From contig NC_030991.1 in NCBI RefSeq assembly GCF_000149955.1, positions 1,145,043-1,209,042 of the forward strand: DNA of 64,000 nt. The letters are read 5' to 3'. The notes beneath the pieces were generated by a model that worked only from the letters and a program-made list of their open reading frames with translations, searched no databases and was not told where the DNA came from. Shown piece after piece: positions 1-9,094 of the stretch (position 1 is the stretch's first letter; each line of letters begins with the position of its first letter). This DNA is from Fusarium oxysporum f. sp. lycopersici 4287. Lineage: Eukaryota > Ascomycota > Sordariomycetes > Hypocreales > Nectriaceae. Made by a program: the position numbers and the translations under genes.

Positions 1-205
1 GTCTTTTCTCAGCAGCAGGTCGGATGGTGAACCCTCTCCGCCACCAACTTGAAGCCCAGATTATCGGGATGTGCCAGGTATTGCGTTCATGGCTGAGGGC
101 TGGTATTATTCATGAATTAGATCCCTTCTTTATCTCGGTAGACGAAGAAAAAGTCAACCTCGAATTAGCTCAGATGTCGGATCAACAGCTTGAATATGTA
201 TGTAT
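1..205 (+). pseudogene. hAT transposase, C-terminal remnant
   Basis: The frame reads through a C-terminal hAT dimerisation tail (MVNPLRHQLEAQIIG, then VLRSWLRAGIIHELDPF). It resembles the end of the complete hAT transposase at 6600-8936 (NMVSPQRARLDAS, then VRSWLKAGLLEGYD). Only the last ~60 residues are present because the window starts inside the gene. The frame runs into the tail of a LINE fragment at about position 205, so the element was probably interrupted by that insertion. Family assignment rests on this local similarity only. Confidence 0.6.
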
Positions 206-285
206 GTATGTGTATTTTTCGTCCGGGGGGCCATCGGCCCCGAAAAGTCCCCTACTGGAGCACAGGACGTGCTGAGCTAGAGAAA
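206..285 (-). mobile_element. 5'-truncated LINE, 3' end only
   Basis: Read on the minus strand this is a LINE 3' terminus: AGCACGTCCTGTG, then a GGGGACTTTTCGGGGCC block, a short GGGGCC/GGCCCC hairpin, CGGACGAAAAATACACA, and a tail of ACATA/CATA units. The same terminal block occurs on the plus strand at 29990-30077 and 40165-40251. Three copies ending in the same CGGACGAAAA block followed by ACATA-type repeats fit target-primed reverse transcription of one LINE family with heavy 5' truncation. Confidence 0.65.
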
Positions 286-560
286 TCGGAACATATCTAC
301 ACGCTAATTACAGGAATGCTATTGGCCATAGAGGATTAGTCACTCGCCACGCGAAATTAGTCTTTCCTATGGCGTCCAATTTCTGCAAACGCGTCAGTGA
401 ACCGTACTCCATCCAGCATATCATCGGCACAAATGGCGCATTCTATCGAGCCTGTTACCCGTCAGCGGGATGACAAGGCGCAGCTGGCACATCGCAGCCG
501 CTTCTTGGAGCCTGATATCAGGAAGGCAGAGATCAGCCTATGCGTGCGGCAGTTTGAGAC
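286..560. other. No gene recognised
   Basis: Between the small LINE tail and the 3' end of the large LINE I see no supported coding frame. It may be the continuation of the hAT remnant at the left edge or LINE 3' UTR; the exact end of the large LINE is unresolved. Confidence 0.4.
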
Positions 561-577
561 TGCCTCAAGTTGATCCC

Positions 578-615
578 GACCAGATGAAGGGCGCTGCAAC
601 GCCCCTCATCTGGTC
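578..615. repeat. Inverted repeat (hairpin) in LINE 3' UTR
   Basis: Arm GACCAGATGAAGGGCG, a 6-base loop, then the reverse complement with a single mismatch. It lies ~110 bases beyond the ORF2 stop codon, towards the 3' end of the LINE. 3' stem-loops in LINE RNAs often serve as recognition sites for their own reverse transcriptase; that role here is inference. Confidence 0.7.
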
Positions 616-722
616 GAAACAGGTAAGAGAGAGACAAAGAAAGAAACAAAATCTGTACAAAAGAGACGTGCAGAAGATAGGGACGGTAGGAGAGTCGCGA
701 GTGCTTCCCTGGTCGTCGTTGC

Positions 723-3700
723 CTAATAACGAGGGCATATCTTTCCAAAGAACGAGCTGTCCTTGGAAAGGTCGACGAATTTGGTGAAATCTCTCCCTGT
801 TGCTAGATTTATTGCTGCATTCGGTGATGGGGTCAGCCTCACCCGATGACGCGGTGGTACTTTTCTGCAGTAGAAGATGTGATCCGGTGCCTTGCGTCGG
901 CCGCATGAGCAGACCAGGCGTGCGTCGTTGTGGTTGAACCTCTCGTGATACACGGCGAAGTCCCCGTGGAGGGACCTCGCTGCCAACAAGTGGTGAAAGG
1001 CTGCGCGCGGGAGCGACAGCTCCGACGGGCAGCCTGTGGTCGCCTTGAGGTTGAGTCTCTTGTACTGCTCGGGAGCGGACGTGGACCACCATGCCTCGAA
1101 TGCTTCTTTCAGTTTCTGTCTTGCGATTCTTCGTAGGTGAGCCAGCGTCGGTTGAGCATCTTTGGGCTCGGGCAGTGCTGATGCTGCTTTTGCCAGTATG
1201 TCGGCCTGTTCGTTGCCGGGGATATCGGAGTGTCCTGGCACCCAAAGCACCTGGACGGCTCCATGCGATGTTGCCAGAGCCTGGAACTCGAGGAAGACGT
1301 GTTGAGAGGAGTCAGAGGGTGTACCTCGCAGGCACGTGGCGGCCGCGAGGTTATCCAGGGCAGATGAAGATGTTCTGTGCTCATCTCGCAGGTTTAGGGC
1401 AGCCTTCAGGCCCTCCAATGCCCCGGTAGCTTCAGCGTCGAAGACCTCAGCAGGTCCAAGGCGACCCGATCCGTCAAAGGTTGGGACATTGTTCTGGTGA
1501 ATGGTAAAGCCGTAGCTGGCCACCCCTTTTGAGGACAGAGAGCCATCGGAGTATACAACCAAGGTGAGCGGGTCGAGAGACTCGACCCAGCGGATAAAGG
1601 CGTCGGCTGATTTCTCCTTTGATGCCATCTGGAGTGGAGGCATCTGTTCTTGATGGAAGCATCGTTGAATAAGCTTTGGTCGTGTGCAGGATGCCAAGAG
1701 TTCGTCTGTGCGTCGAAGACGTGTCCTGAAGACACTTTCTGTCTGTATTTGATATCTTCGCTTGATGAGGTCATGGTAAGTAGGTTGGTGAGGCCGGCGT
1801 GGCGGGCGCGTTCGGCCCGCCAGAGGGTGAGCTTCATCCAATGATTTGAGTCGCGCGGAGAATCTAAGTCGCCTTGCTTCGAGCAGTTGATCGACTGGTG
1901 GTATACCGCTTTCTCTATGTAGGATGGCGGTGGGTGTCGTCTTCCAGACAGGTAGTATGGCTCTCATTGCCTGGTTCATGGCTTTGGCCATTATTTGTAC
2001 GAGGTGCTGATTACTGGATGGTAGGTCCTTTGTGGGCTGGTTCCACCGCGCCCTGGTCTTGCCCGGGTACCACGCCTCTGAGCCGTGAAGCAGCACCGGT
2101 TCGACACATGCTCTGACGGCACTTCGCACAGCGCTCGGCAGAGGGCCGTGTATCGTGTTAGTGAGGCCCCGTAGATGGTAGGCCATTGCCTTCGCCTTAG
2201 CCGCCCACTTCTCGACATGGAGTCGGAACGATAATCTGCTGTCCAGCCAGATGCCAAGCCAGCGCAGAGCTGATTCGGGGTGCTTCTCTGCATCGCCGTG
2301 GCGTACCGCCGGAGCAGTACTGAGCTTGCTACGGGAGAAGTGCATGACTTCGGTCTTCGTGTCAAAGGAAACGCCGTTCGCTGCGCCCCATCGCACCATC
2401 TCGGCGATGGAGCTAGATGCCATAGCAGTGGTCTCATCTACTGTGTCCCCTATGGATAGGATAGCCGTGTCATCTGCATAGCCGAAACGACCTCGTGGGT
2501 TGCCCAGTCGGTAAATTGGCTCAGTGTAGAGCAGAAAGAGTATCGGCGATACTGGCGACCCCTGAGGGAGGCCGCACTGGAGGGGAGAAGAGGGCGTGAC
2601 GGTGTCCTGGTACCTGACACGCGCAGACCGGCCGCTCATGAAGGAGCCAGCCCAGCGAGCCAAATGGTCAGGCCAGCCCTGTTCGCGGAGACGCAGCACA
2701 AGCCTATTGCACATGACGGTGTCGAAGGCACCCTGAACATCCATTGTGACCAGAGTCGCCACTTTCTTGCGTGCAAACGCTTCTTCGATGTCGTGTATCA
2801 GGACAGTCACCAGGTCTGTCGCAGACCTCTTGGGGAGCGCTCCAGCTTGCTGTGAGTGAAGGACGCTGTAGTGCACAGCTGCCCAGGCTAGGCGGCGTGC
2901 GATCAGCCGCTCGAGTCCCTTGCCGAGGCAGGAGAGCAGTGAGATGGGTCGCCATGCTCGCGGCTCTGTGAGGTCTCTTCGCCCTGGTTTCGCGATCATG
3001 ACCACCTCCGCCTCCTTGAATGGTTTTGGATGGTGGCCTGTGGTAAGGCATCTTTCGAATAGACGGCGGACGTGTGTCCCGATGATGTGCCATACTGCTT
3101 CGAGAAGTTTGACTGTGATGTTGTCCGATCCCGGGGATGTGTTGCCTTTGCTGAGGGTTGCGTACTGCACCTCTTCCATGGAGATCTCCGAAGGGAACGG
3201 TATCGGTCTACGAGGAGTGACAGGCATCCAAGGGTTTGTAATGTCGTCTTCTGCAGTCCTGCGTTCTAACGTGGCTTGTCGGAGTGCATTGCCTTTGTCC
3301 ATCTGGGTCTCATAGACAACATTGTCGACTTGTAAGGGTGGAGGCTGGAAGGCTCCAGGGGATTTCAGCCACCGGACGGCTTTGAAAACAGCACTACTAC
3401 TGGAGAAGCTATCGATGAGGTCTCGCCAATACTTCCGTTTTGCTCGACGGACCACACGATGAAAGTCTCTCTTGGCGGTCTGGACATCTTGGTTGAAGCC
3501 CAGCGGGTAGCTTCGTCTGACGGCTCGAAAAGCAGCCGCGGCGTCGGCGCACTCCTCCGTCCACCAGGGAGCTGGACGACCACCTTTGCGTGCAGGCCGA
3601 CCAGCTGCCTTGACTGCTGATGTTAGTAGATTTACAAGTGAGGACGCAAGCTCGTCGAGCTCCTTAGGAGTCGAATCTGTTACGGGGATTTCTGTGGCTC

Positions 3701-4469
3701 CCAGCTCTACGATCTCGACGAATCGTTTGACTTCATCTTCCGTCGTCACTCGAATCTTGGCCGACTGTGTCGGAGTCGATCTGATTTCAGGGAAGGTCAA
3801 GCTAAGTGTGAAATGGTCGGAGCTAGTGGCGAGGTGGTCCTCGACGGTAGCCTCGGCCAGCGGTAGGTTAGTGAATGCAAGATCGATTGTGTTGCCGTAT
3901 GGGTTTGTCGGTATGTCTAGAGTGTTGAGAAGGCTGAGTTCATGCTCTAACACCCAGTCTGCAATTTCTTGGCCGCGGTTTGTAGCCTGGCCTGTCTGCC
4001 AACTATGGTGTCTGGCATTGAAATCGCCAGCAACGAGGCAGCGCTCCGGAACAGGCCATCGCAGTAGCGTGTTCAAGGCGTCCTTCTCGTCGTTCTGGCG
4101 ATAGAAGTTGACTATCGTCATGCCGTTGACCGTGATCCAGAGAATGTCGCGCATCTCAAAGGGCCGAATCTGGTCGGCCAGAAGTCTTAGGTCTCGTCGG
4201 ACATATGTCATCACTCTAGGCCGGGTGTCGTTGCTGTTCCACATGTCGACTGGCGTGAACACGTCGTATGCAGGGTGTATCTTGGTCAGACAGCGGTCTT
4301 TGGTATGAGCTGTCCACGGCTCCTGCAGGAGTACAATGTCATATCGTTCCGTGTCAGCCAGCGCCAGGGCGCAGTCGTGGGCCGGAGGGATCTTGCCGAC
4401 GTTGGCCTGGAAGACCTTGAGCAGCTTCTTGTCGTTTTTTTGTGTCTGCGAGTACCTATTCCTGGTCAT
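723..4469 (-). CDS. LINE ORF2: endonuclease / reverse transcriptase / RNase H
   Basis: Uninterrupted 1248-residue polyprotein that would nick target DNA and copy the LINE RNA into it. Visible in order: APE-like endonuclease at about residues 15-230 (QANVGKIPP, LLQEPW, VAGDFNARHHSW, and SSDHF as the catalytic SDH); RT at about 480-770 (AKPGRRDLTEPRAWRPISLL, MDVQGAFDTV, GLPQGSPVSP, and FGYADD at ~662-667 with the catalytic aspartates); RNase H at about 940-1080 (YSDGS, DAEATGAL, WVPGHSDIPGNEQAD, retaining the acidic core and His); and a C-terminal Cys/His motif (CSCGRRKAPDHIFYC). The ATG at 4469 lies inside the last codons of ORF1, giving a 14-base overlap. All key residues are present, so this copy could still encode active enzyme. 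Confidence 0.93.
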   Translation of the reverse strand: MTRNRYSQTQKNDKKLLKVFQANVGKIPPAHDCALALADTERYDIVLLQEPWTAHTKDRCLTKIHPAYDVFTPVDMWNSNDTRPRVMTYVRRDLRLLADQIRPFEMRDILWITVNGMTIVNFYRQNDEKDALNTLLRWPVPERCLVAGDFNARHHSWQTGQATNRGQEIADWVLEHELSLLNTLDIPTNPYGNTIDLAFTNLPLAEATVEDHLATSSDHFTLSLTFPEIRSTPTQSAKIRVTTEDEVKRFVEIVELGATEIPVTDSTPKELDELASSLVNLLTSAVKAAGRPARKGGRPAPWWTEECADAAAAFRAVRRSYPLGFNQDVQTAKRDFHRVVRRAKRKYWRDLIDSFSSSSAVFKAVRWLKSPGAFQPPPLQVDNVVYETQMDKGNALRQATLERRTAEDDITNPWMPVTPRRPIPFPSEISMEEVQYATLSKGNTSPGSDNITVKLLEAVWHIIGTHVRRLFERCLTTGHHPKPFKEAEVVMIAKPGRRDLTEPRAWRPISLLSCLGKGLERLIARRLAWAAVHYSVLHSQQAGALPKRSATDLVTVLIHDIEEAFARKKVATLVTMDVQGAFDTVMCNRLVLRLREQGWPDHLARWAGSFMSGRSARVRYQDTVTPSSPLQCGLPQGSPVSPILFLLYTEPIYRLGNPRGRFGYADDTAILSIGDTVDETTAMASSSIAEMVRWGAANGVSFDTKTEVMHFSRSKLSTAPAVRHGDAEKHPESALRWLGIWLDSRLSFRLHVEKWAAKAKAMAYHLRGLTNTIHGPLPSAVRSAVRACVEPVLLHGSEAWYPGKTRARWNQPTKDLPSSNQHLVQIMAKAMNQAMRAILPVWKTTPTAILHRESGIPPVDQLLEARRLRFSARLKSLDEAHPLAGRTRPPRRPHQPTYHDLIKRRYQIQTESVFRTRLRRTDELLASCTRPKLIQRCFHQEQMPPLQMASKEKSADAFIRWVESLDPLTLVVYSDGSLSSKGVASYGFTIHQNNVPTFDGSGRLGPAEVFDAEATGALEGLKAALNLRDEHRTSSSALDNLAAATCLRGTPSDSSQHVFLEFQALATSHGAVQVLWVPGHSDIPGNEQADILAKAASALPEPKDAQPTLAHLRRIARQKLKEAFEAWWSTSAPEQYKRLNLKATTGCPSELSLPRAAFHHLLAARSLHGDFAVYHERFNHNDARLVCSCGRRKAPDHIFYCRKVPPRHRVRLTPSPNAAINLATGRDFTKFVDLSKDSSFFGKICPRY

Positions 4470-6108
4470 GAGATCGGTTGATGAGTACTATTCGACGCTT
4501 ACGCGGTGAGCCTGGCCTGGGATGTTCAGGCTCCTCCTCTGCCTCATAGCCCGTGCTAGGGGCGGTAGCCACCATGATGCACGAGGGTGCCCCTGACGCA
4601 GCCGGACTCGGGGTGCGAGCGTTCGACTGTTGATATAATGCGATATCATCCCTTGGCAACTCAGTTGTGCTTTGTTGGATTTCCGTAAGCGACTCTGGCT
4701 GTGGATTTAAGTGCCGTTGTCGGTATGTCTCCGCGCCCACCATCCGGATATGCTCTCGTTGTTCTTTAGTAAGTCGGCGAAGGATGCCGCGTACTCTCTT
4801 CGGCCGTGCTGGGCACTTACGAAGGCTGGCCTCGTGGGGGCCTAAGCAGTTGACGCACTGTTCCCATGCAGCGCAGTCGTCTACAATGTGGCCAGTCTTG
4901 CCACAACGATGGCAGACTGGCTGTCTATGGCAGTTGCGGGCAAAGCGGTAGCCCCAGCACGTTTCGCACTGTTTGGGTACGTCGGTTTTATCTATGAGTC
5001 TGGCCGCCCGGCTGCCGAAGAGGGACCAGAACCTCTTCTTGGTGGGCTTCAGGAAGGACACGAGTAGAGTCTTTGTCAGGGGGTTATCCGAGAATTGTCT
5101 ACCAGTACGTATATCAACGGGCTTGAGCCCTGTCTGGATTTCTATCTCATCGCTGACAACGCTGTCACTGTCCACCTCATTGCCGCGGAAGTCAGTCAAT
5201 CTTCTGGGAAAGTCCGAGACCACATAAGTGTGCCATTCCTTGTTCGTTTCTACTGCCGTCGCTCCCAGTTCAGCCGCCCACTCGGCCTGCTTCTCCACGA
5301 GAAAATCGCGTGTTTCAGAGTCGGCAGTCAGGATGGCCCACCCTGATCTGACCTGGAATACTTGTCGAATCTTGTCCGAGACGGTGCCGAGTTTTTCTTG
5401 GATCAGAGTCCGGATCGCATAGCTACTGTGGTCCCTGGCCGGAGCTCCGGCTTCTAGACGGACGAAGACGCGAAGGTTTTGTCGGGGTGGGGCGATGGCC
5501 GTTTGTTGCCCTTGGCGATGAGGTGGGTCCGATTGCCGATGCTGTTGTTGATGATGTTGTTGAGTTGGGCAGGACTGGGCAGCGGGAAGCGAGGCAGCAG
5601 CGATGCTGCTGTAAGTAGGCCTGGTAGTCGCGGGTCCGGTGCTGGAGAGCTCTCGTCTCCAGATGCCCAGGAAGCTGTCGGCAAATTGCTGAGCGAAACG
5701 TCGTTACGGTTCCGTGGTGAATTGTTGAGCAGCTTCCTCAAACTTGGCGCAGAAGGCTTGGAAGACCATCAGCTTGGCGTTGTACTCTTCCACTTGCTCA
5801 CGTGCGAGCTCGTTGGCTGATTCGATGATAGAGACTGGCTGGTGTCCAAAGATCAATGGAGGGTTGGTACGCTCAGCTCCTTCCGTAGCTGTAGCAAAAG
5901 TGGCTGCGTTGAGTGGTGAGGACGGTGTCTGAGCCGTCCGCTCGGGTCCAGGTGAAACACCAATGGGGCTGTTTACGACCGCGGGGCTGTTTCGCAAGAG
6001 GATTGCACGGGCTCCTCGGTTCAGATTAGCGGGAGTGTGGATCCCCAGATCGAAGGGGTCCGCGGCTTGCGGCTGCGCAAAGCGCAGATTGAGGCGTTTG
6101 TTGTGCAC
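4456..6108 (-). pseudogene. LINE ORF1 (gag-like, zinc knuckles) with one in-frame stop
   Basis: The pieces 6108-5704 and 5298-4456 are in the same frame. Reading between them the frame stays open, with a Q-rich stretch around 5560-5520 and a conserved LRVFVRLEAGAPARDHSSYA segment, so the only break is one TAA at about 5704-5706. The C-terminal third has CCHC-type knuckles (CETCWGYRFARNC, CHRCGKTGHIVDDC, CVNCLGPHEASLRKC) expected to bind LINE RNA. No ATG is visible at the 5' end of the open frame: it begins just after a stop at ~6112 and its first candidate is GTG, so the start is uncertain. The downstream end overlaps ORF2. ORF1 proteins chaperone the LINE RNA in the RNP; that role is known for the family. 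Confidence 0.8.
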
Positions 6109-6220
6109 TTGTTAAGGATTTAGGTGTAGACAAGGCCACTTTTTTAACACTTGTATGCCAAGAAAGTGTGATGACAAAGGAAGGTGTCAACAGCTTGAAG
6201 GATGGGCAACAAAGTGGCTC

Positions 6221-6365
6221 CAGGGTGGGGAATCTATCTACCAATATAGACGAAATGTAGATGTAGATAGATGTAGATCTACATCTAACTATCTACCAAG
6301 GAGCCATGTGGGTCATCTATCTATCTATCTTACCGTCGGATATGTAGGCGAAATGTAGATAGACG
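6221..6365. repeat. Left TIR and sub-terminal TAGATA array of hAT
   Basis: TIR followed by clustered GTAGATA, TGTAGATAGA and ATCTATCTATC motifs in both orientations, including a palindromic GTAGATCTAC centre near 6270. A mirror array occupies 8960-9094 at the other end. Confidence 0.8.
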
Positions 6366-6599
6366 CCGAGATGAAGACGGAAAGTAGAGGGACTTTATTT
6401 TAGTGCGCAATTCCCTTCCAAAGCAAGGTACCGGTACCCTCACCTTACTACCTACCAACACCCCCTGTCAGATCATTTCCCTTCCACCTTTTCCTCAAGC
6501 TCATCGCAAATTTTGGTCAATCTCTTGATACAGCTCCCCCTTTTCAAATGTCAAGTGGCATACCATACAGTCGACTCGCAGTATAGAGCATCTGCCACA

Positions 6600-8936
6600 A
6601 TGCCAACTCCAAGCGACTTGTCCAGTCAATCGGTAACTGATGCAAATAATTGCTCAGAGTTATCCAGTCAGCCAGATCTACCAAAACTAGATTCATCGTC
6701 GTCCCTCAGCACCTCAATTGCCGTCAAAGACTGGAGTACAGTTTCTCAAACCGTCCGTTGCCATTGGAATCTCTCAACTCGAACTGGACAAGCCACTGGA
6801 TGGTTTTGGGCTCATGGTTACAATGTTCAAGCCAAAACTGTCACCACCGAACGGGGCCCATCCAGTTGGCTTTGCTGCCATTGCACCCAACAGAAAGTCC
6901 ACAAACCAAAAGCCTATGTCGCGTCGAATACCCGGAACATTGAAAATCACCTCAGCAAAGCACACAGTGTCTTCCATCCAGATCCATCAAAAGCAAAGCG
7001 CTACGTATCGGAGAGACCTTTAAATCAATGCAATCTCCATGAATTTGCCTCCAGGAAGCGGAAAAGGGATGACCATCACGACGAGCTGGTTGCTCGATTT
7101 GACAAAGCAACATTCCAGCGCCTGCTCGTTCGGTGGATTACGGACGCAAACCTGTCTTTTCGCCTCTCAGAGCACGTGGGGCTCCATGAACTCTTTGACT
7201 ATCTCAATCCGTTGGTCCGTGAGACTTCAGCAAACCTTACTCACAAAACAATTCGGGCCAAGGTTATTCATGAGTTCAACACTTACAAAGCCCACGTTAC
7301 TGATACTTTGCTACGGAGCCCTAGCAAGGTCCACATTGCATTCGATGGCTGGACCTCTCGGAACAGGCATTCTTTCTTTTCCATCAATGCTTTCTTTCTC
7401 GACGACGAAAATTTCCAGCCTCGAAAAATCCTGCTAGGCCTCCCAAACGTCGCCATGGCCCACACCGGGGAAGATATCTGCGCAGCGGTCACGGCGGTAC
7501 TGGAAGAATTCGAGCTTGTACAACACAATAAACTTGGATATTTTGTTCTTGACAATGCTTCAAACAACGATAAGGCTGTGGAGGAATTAGGGCGCAAGTT
7601 CGAGTGGCATGAGCCTGCAGCCAGGAGGATTCGCTGCTTTGGACATGTCCTTCACCTTGTCGCTACGGCTATGCTTTTCGTCCACGATACCCAAGCTCTC
7701 GAAGACCTTGATCCGGATGACTTCGACGAGTGGACAAAGAGAGGGCCGGTTGGAAAATTACACAACCTTGTCGTCTGGATCAATCGATCGAACAAGGCAA
7801 CAGTCATCCTGCGCAGACTACAAGACGATGACCCTGACAAGAACTACCCCGGCACGCTTGATGTCGTTCTTGACAACTGCACACGCTGGCTATCGCAATA
7901 TTATATGATTGAACGTACAATTAAGCTCCGTCGCTACCTTGAAGAACTTGTGGATATCACTATCCAAACGAACAGGAAGTTGGCCCGATCTCGATCTAAA
8001 GTCGAAAAATCGCGAAGTTCGCTTCCTTCATGTCTTGAGGAAGACAATCTCCTTACTGATGCAGATTGGGAAGCTCTGAATTGGTTCAGTAACATTCTCG
8101 CCATGTTCAATTCTTGCCTTTTGAGGCTTGAAGGTGACTGTCAAGTTCGGCTTCGAAAAGGAGATGCGGAAGCACAGTACGGTATGGTTTGGCAGGTCGC
8201 CATTGCATACGAGTTCCTCTTATCAACATTAGAGAGGGCCAAGACAGAGTCAGCGGATCGGCCAGAGTCCAGCTATCTTTCTGCCTGTATCAACTCTGCG
8301 TGGGTCAAACTTAATAAATATTACACCAAGCTCGATGAAACACCGATTTATTACGCAGCTACTGTCCTTCCTACTGGAATACAATGGGCGTTCTTGACAA
8401 GGGCGTACAGCGGAAGGGAGGGTTGGATTGACAAGGCTCGATATCTCATCCAAACGCTTTGGGAGGAAGAGTATAGGGATCTTCCCGCCCAGTGGGAGAT
8501 CGCTGACAGCAATCTTCCTGTAGCCGTGAGGGCACGGGAGTACAATCCCTTTGACTCATTCCAAGACGAGCTTATGTCGTATCCGAACTCCGAAGAAGAA
8601 TCGGTCGCCGATGAGTTCGAAAGGTGGCAATCTACAAAGCAGGACACATTTTCAAAGCACGATAATCCGCTCGAATACTGGTCTGCCAAGCGGTTTGAGG
8701 ATCCTCGTGTAGCGAAAATGGCGATTGACGTCTTATCAGTCCCTGCAATGGCTGCCGAATGTGAGAGAGCATTTTCCTCCGCTGGTAATATGGTCTCTCC
8801 TCAGCGGGCTCGTTTGGACGCGAGCACAATTGAAGTTACCCAAACGGTTAGGTCATGGCTAAAGGCAGGACTTCTAGAAGGATATGACGGGCTGCTGAAG
8901 GAGACGAGTGGCGAAGTGGCCGGGGTAGTTACTTAG
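6600..8936 (+). CDS. hAT family transposase
   Basis: Cut-and-paste transposase of 778 residues counted from the first in-frame ATG (6600); the open frame starts earlier but without an ATG. Visible parts: a BED-like zinc finger near residues 95-125 (WLCCHC, then HLSKAH); first catalytic Asp in HIAFDGWTS (~249); second Asp in VLDNASNNDKAV (~317); the conserved RRIRCFGHVLHLVATA; an insertion domain with CTRWLSQYYMIER; and the C-terminal hAT dimerisation region with NPLEYWSAKRF and the catalytic Glu in AECERAFSSAGNMVSP (~722). No stop or frameshift interrupts it and all three acidic residues are present. With matching TIRs the element is potentially autonomous. Confidence 0.92.
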   Translation: MPTPSDLSSQSVTDANNCSELSSQPDLPKLDSSSSLSTSIAVKDWSTVSQTVRCHWNLSTRTGQATGWFWAHGYNVQAKTVTTERGPSSWLCCHCTQQKVHKPKAYVASNTRNIENHLSKAHSVFHPDPSKAKRYVSERPLNQCNLHEFASRKRKRDDHHDELVARFDKATFQRLLVRWITDANLSFRLSEHVGLHELFDYLNPLVRETSANLTHKTIRAKVIHEFNTYKAHVTDTLLRSPSKVHIAFDGWTSRNRHSFFSINAFFLDDENFQPRKILLGLPNVAMAHTGEDICAAVTAVLEEFELVQHNKLGYFVLDNASNNDKAVEELGRKFEWHEPAARRIRCFGHVLHLVATAMLFVHDTQALEDLDPDDFDEWTKRGPVGKLHNLVVWINRSNKATVILRRLQDDDPDKNYPGTLDVVLDNCTRWLSQYYMIERTIKLRRYLEELVDITIQTNRKLARSRSKVEKSRSSLPSCLEEDNLLTDADWEALNWFSNILAMFNSCLLRLEGDCQVRLRKGDAEAQYGMVWQVAIAYEFLLSTLERAKTESADRPESSYLSACINSAWVKLNKYYTKLDETPIYYAATVLPTGIQWAFLTRAYSGREGWIDKARYLIQTLWEEEYRDLPAQWEIADSNLPVAVRAREYNPFDSFQDELMSYPNSEEESVADEFERWQSTKQDTFSKHDNPLEYWSAKRFEDPRVAKMAIDVLSVPAMAAECERAFSSAGNMVSPQRARLDASTIEVTQTVRSWLKAGLLEGYDGLLKETSGEVAGVVT

Positions 8937-8959
8937 TGGCTAGTGCATATCATATTTAG

Positions 8960-9094
8960 AGTGGTAGATAGAAGCATCTATCTATATCTACATGTAGCCT
9001 ACCTCTACCTATCTACATTCCGTTTTATGACTAGGCATCTACATCTATCTACCTTCGGTGTCGGTAGATAGATGTAGATAGATTCCCCACCCTG
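8960..9094. repeat. Right TIR and sub-terminal TAGATA array of hAT
   Basis: Mirror of the left end: TCTATCTATATCTACATGTAG and related units, ending in GATAGATTCCCCACCCTG, the reverse complement of the left TIR. Confidence 0.8.

Larger units (their letters stand above)
560..6140 (-). mobile_element. Tad-type LINE retrotransposon, near full length
   Basis: Two-ORF non-LTR retrotransposon on the minus strand: a gag-like ORF1 with CCHC knuckles (6108-4456) and an ORF2 with endonuclease, reverse transcriptase and RNase H (4469-723). This domain order, with RNase H after the RT, is that of fungal Tad/I-type LINEs. The 3' UTR contains a strong hairpin at 578-615. No clear A-tail or target duplication could be placed, so both boundaries are approximate. 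The 5' end lies within about 80 bp of the left TIR of the neighbouring hAT element (6221). Confidence 0.85.
6221..9094 (+). mobile_element. hAT DNA transposon, apparently complete
   Basis: Terminal inverted repeats CAGGGTGGGGAATCTATCTA begin at 6221 and end at 9094, flanking one long transposase frame. Just inside both ends are many copies of GTAGATA/TCTATC-type units (6228-6365 and 8960-9085), forming large sub-terminal repeat arrays, as in hAT elements where such motifs bind the transposase. The flanking 8-mers (AGTGGCTC and CTTGCTTT) do not match, so no 8-bp target duplication is seen. The left TIR starts close to the 5' end of the LINE. Confidence 0.88.

Noticed and set aside
565..1245. 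Long minus-strand frame overlapping the LINE 3' end
   Set aside because: Shadow of ORF2 in another frame, arginine-rich and without domains.
2704..3093. Arginine/proline-rich minus-strand frame
   Set aside because: Out-of-frame reading of the RT domain.
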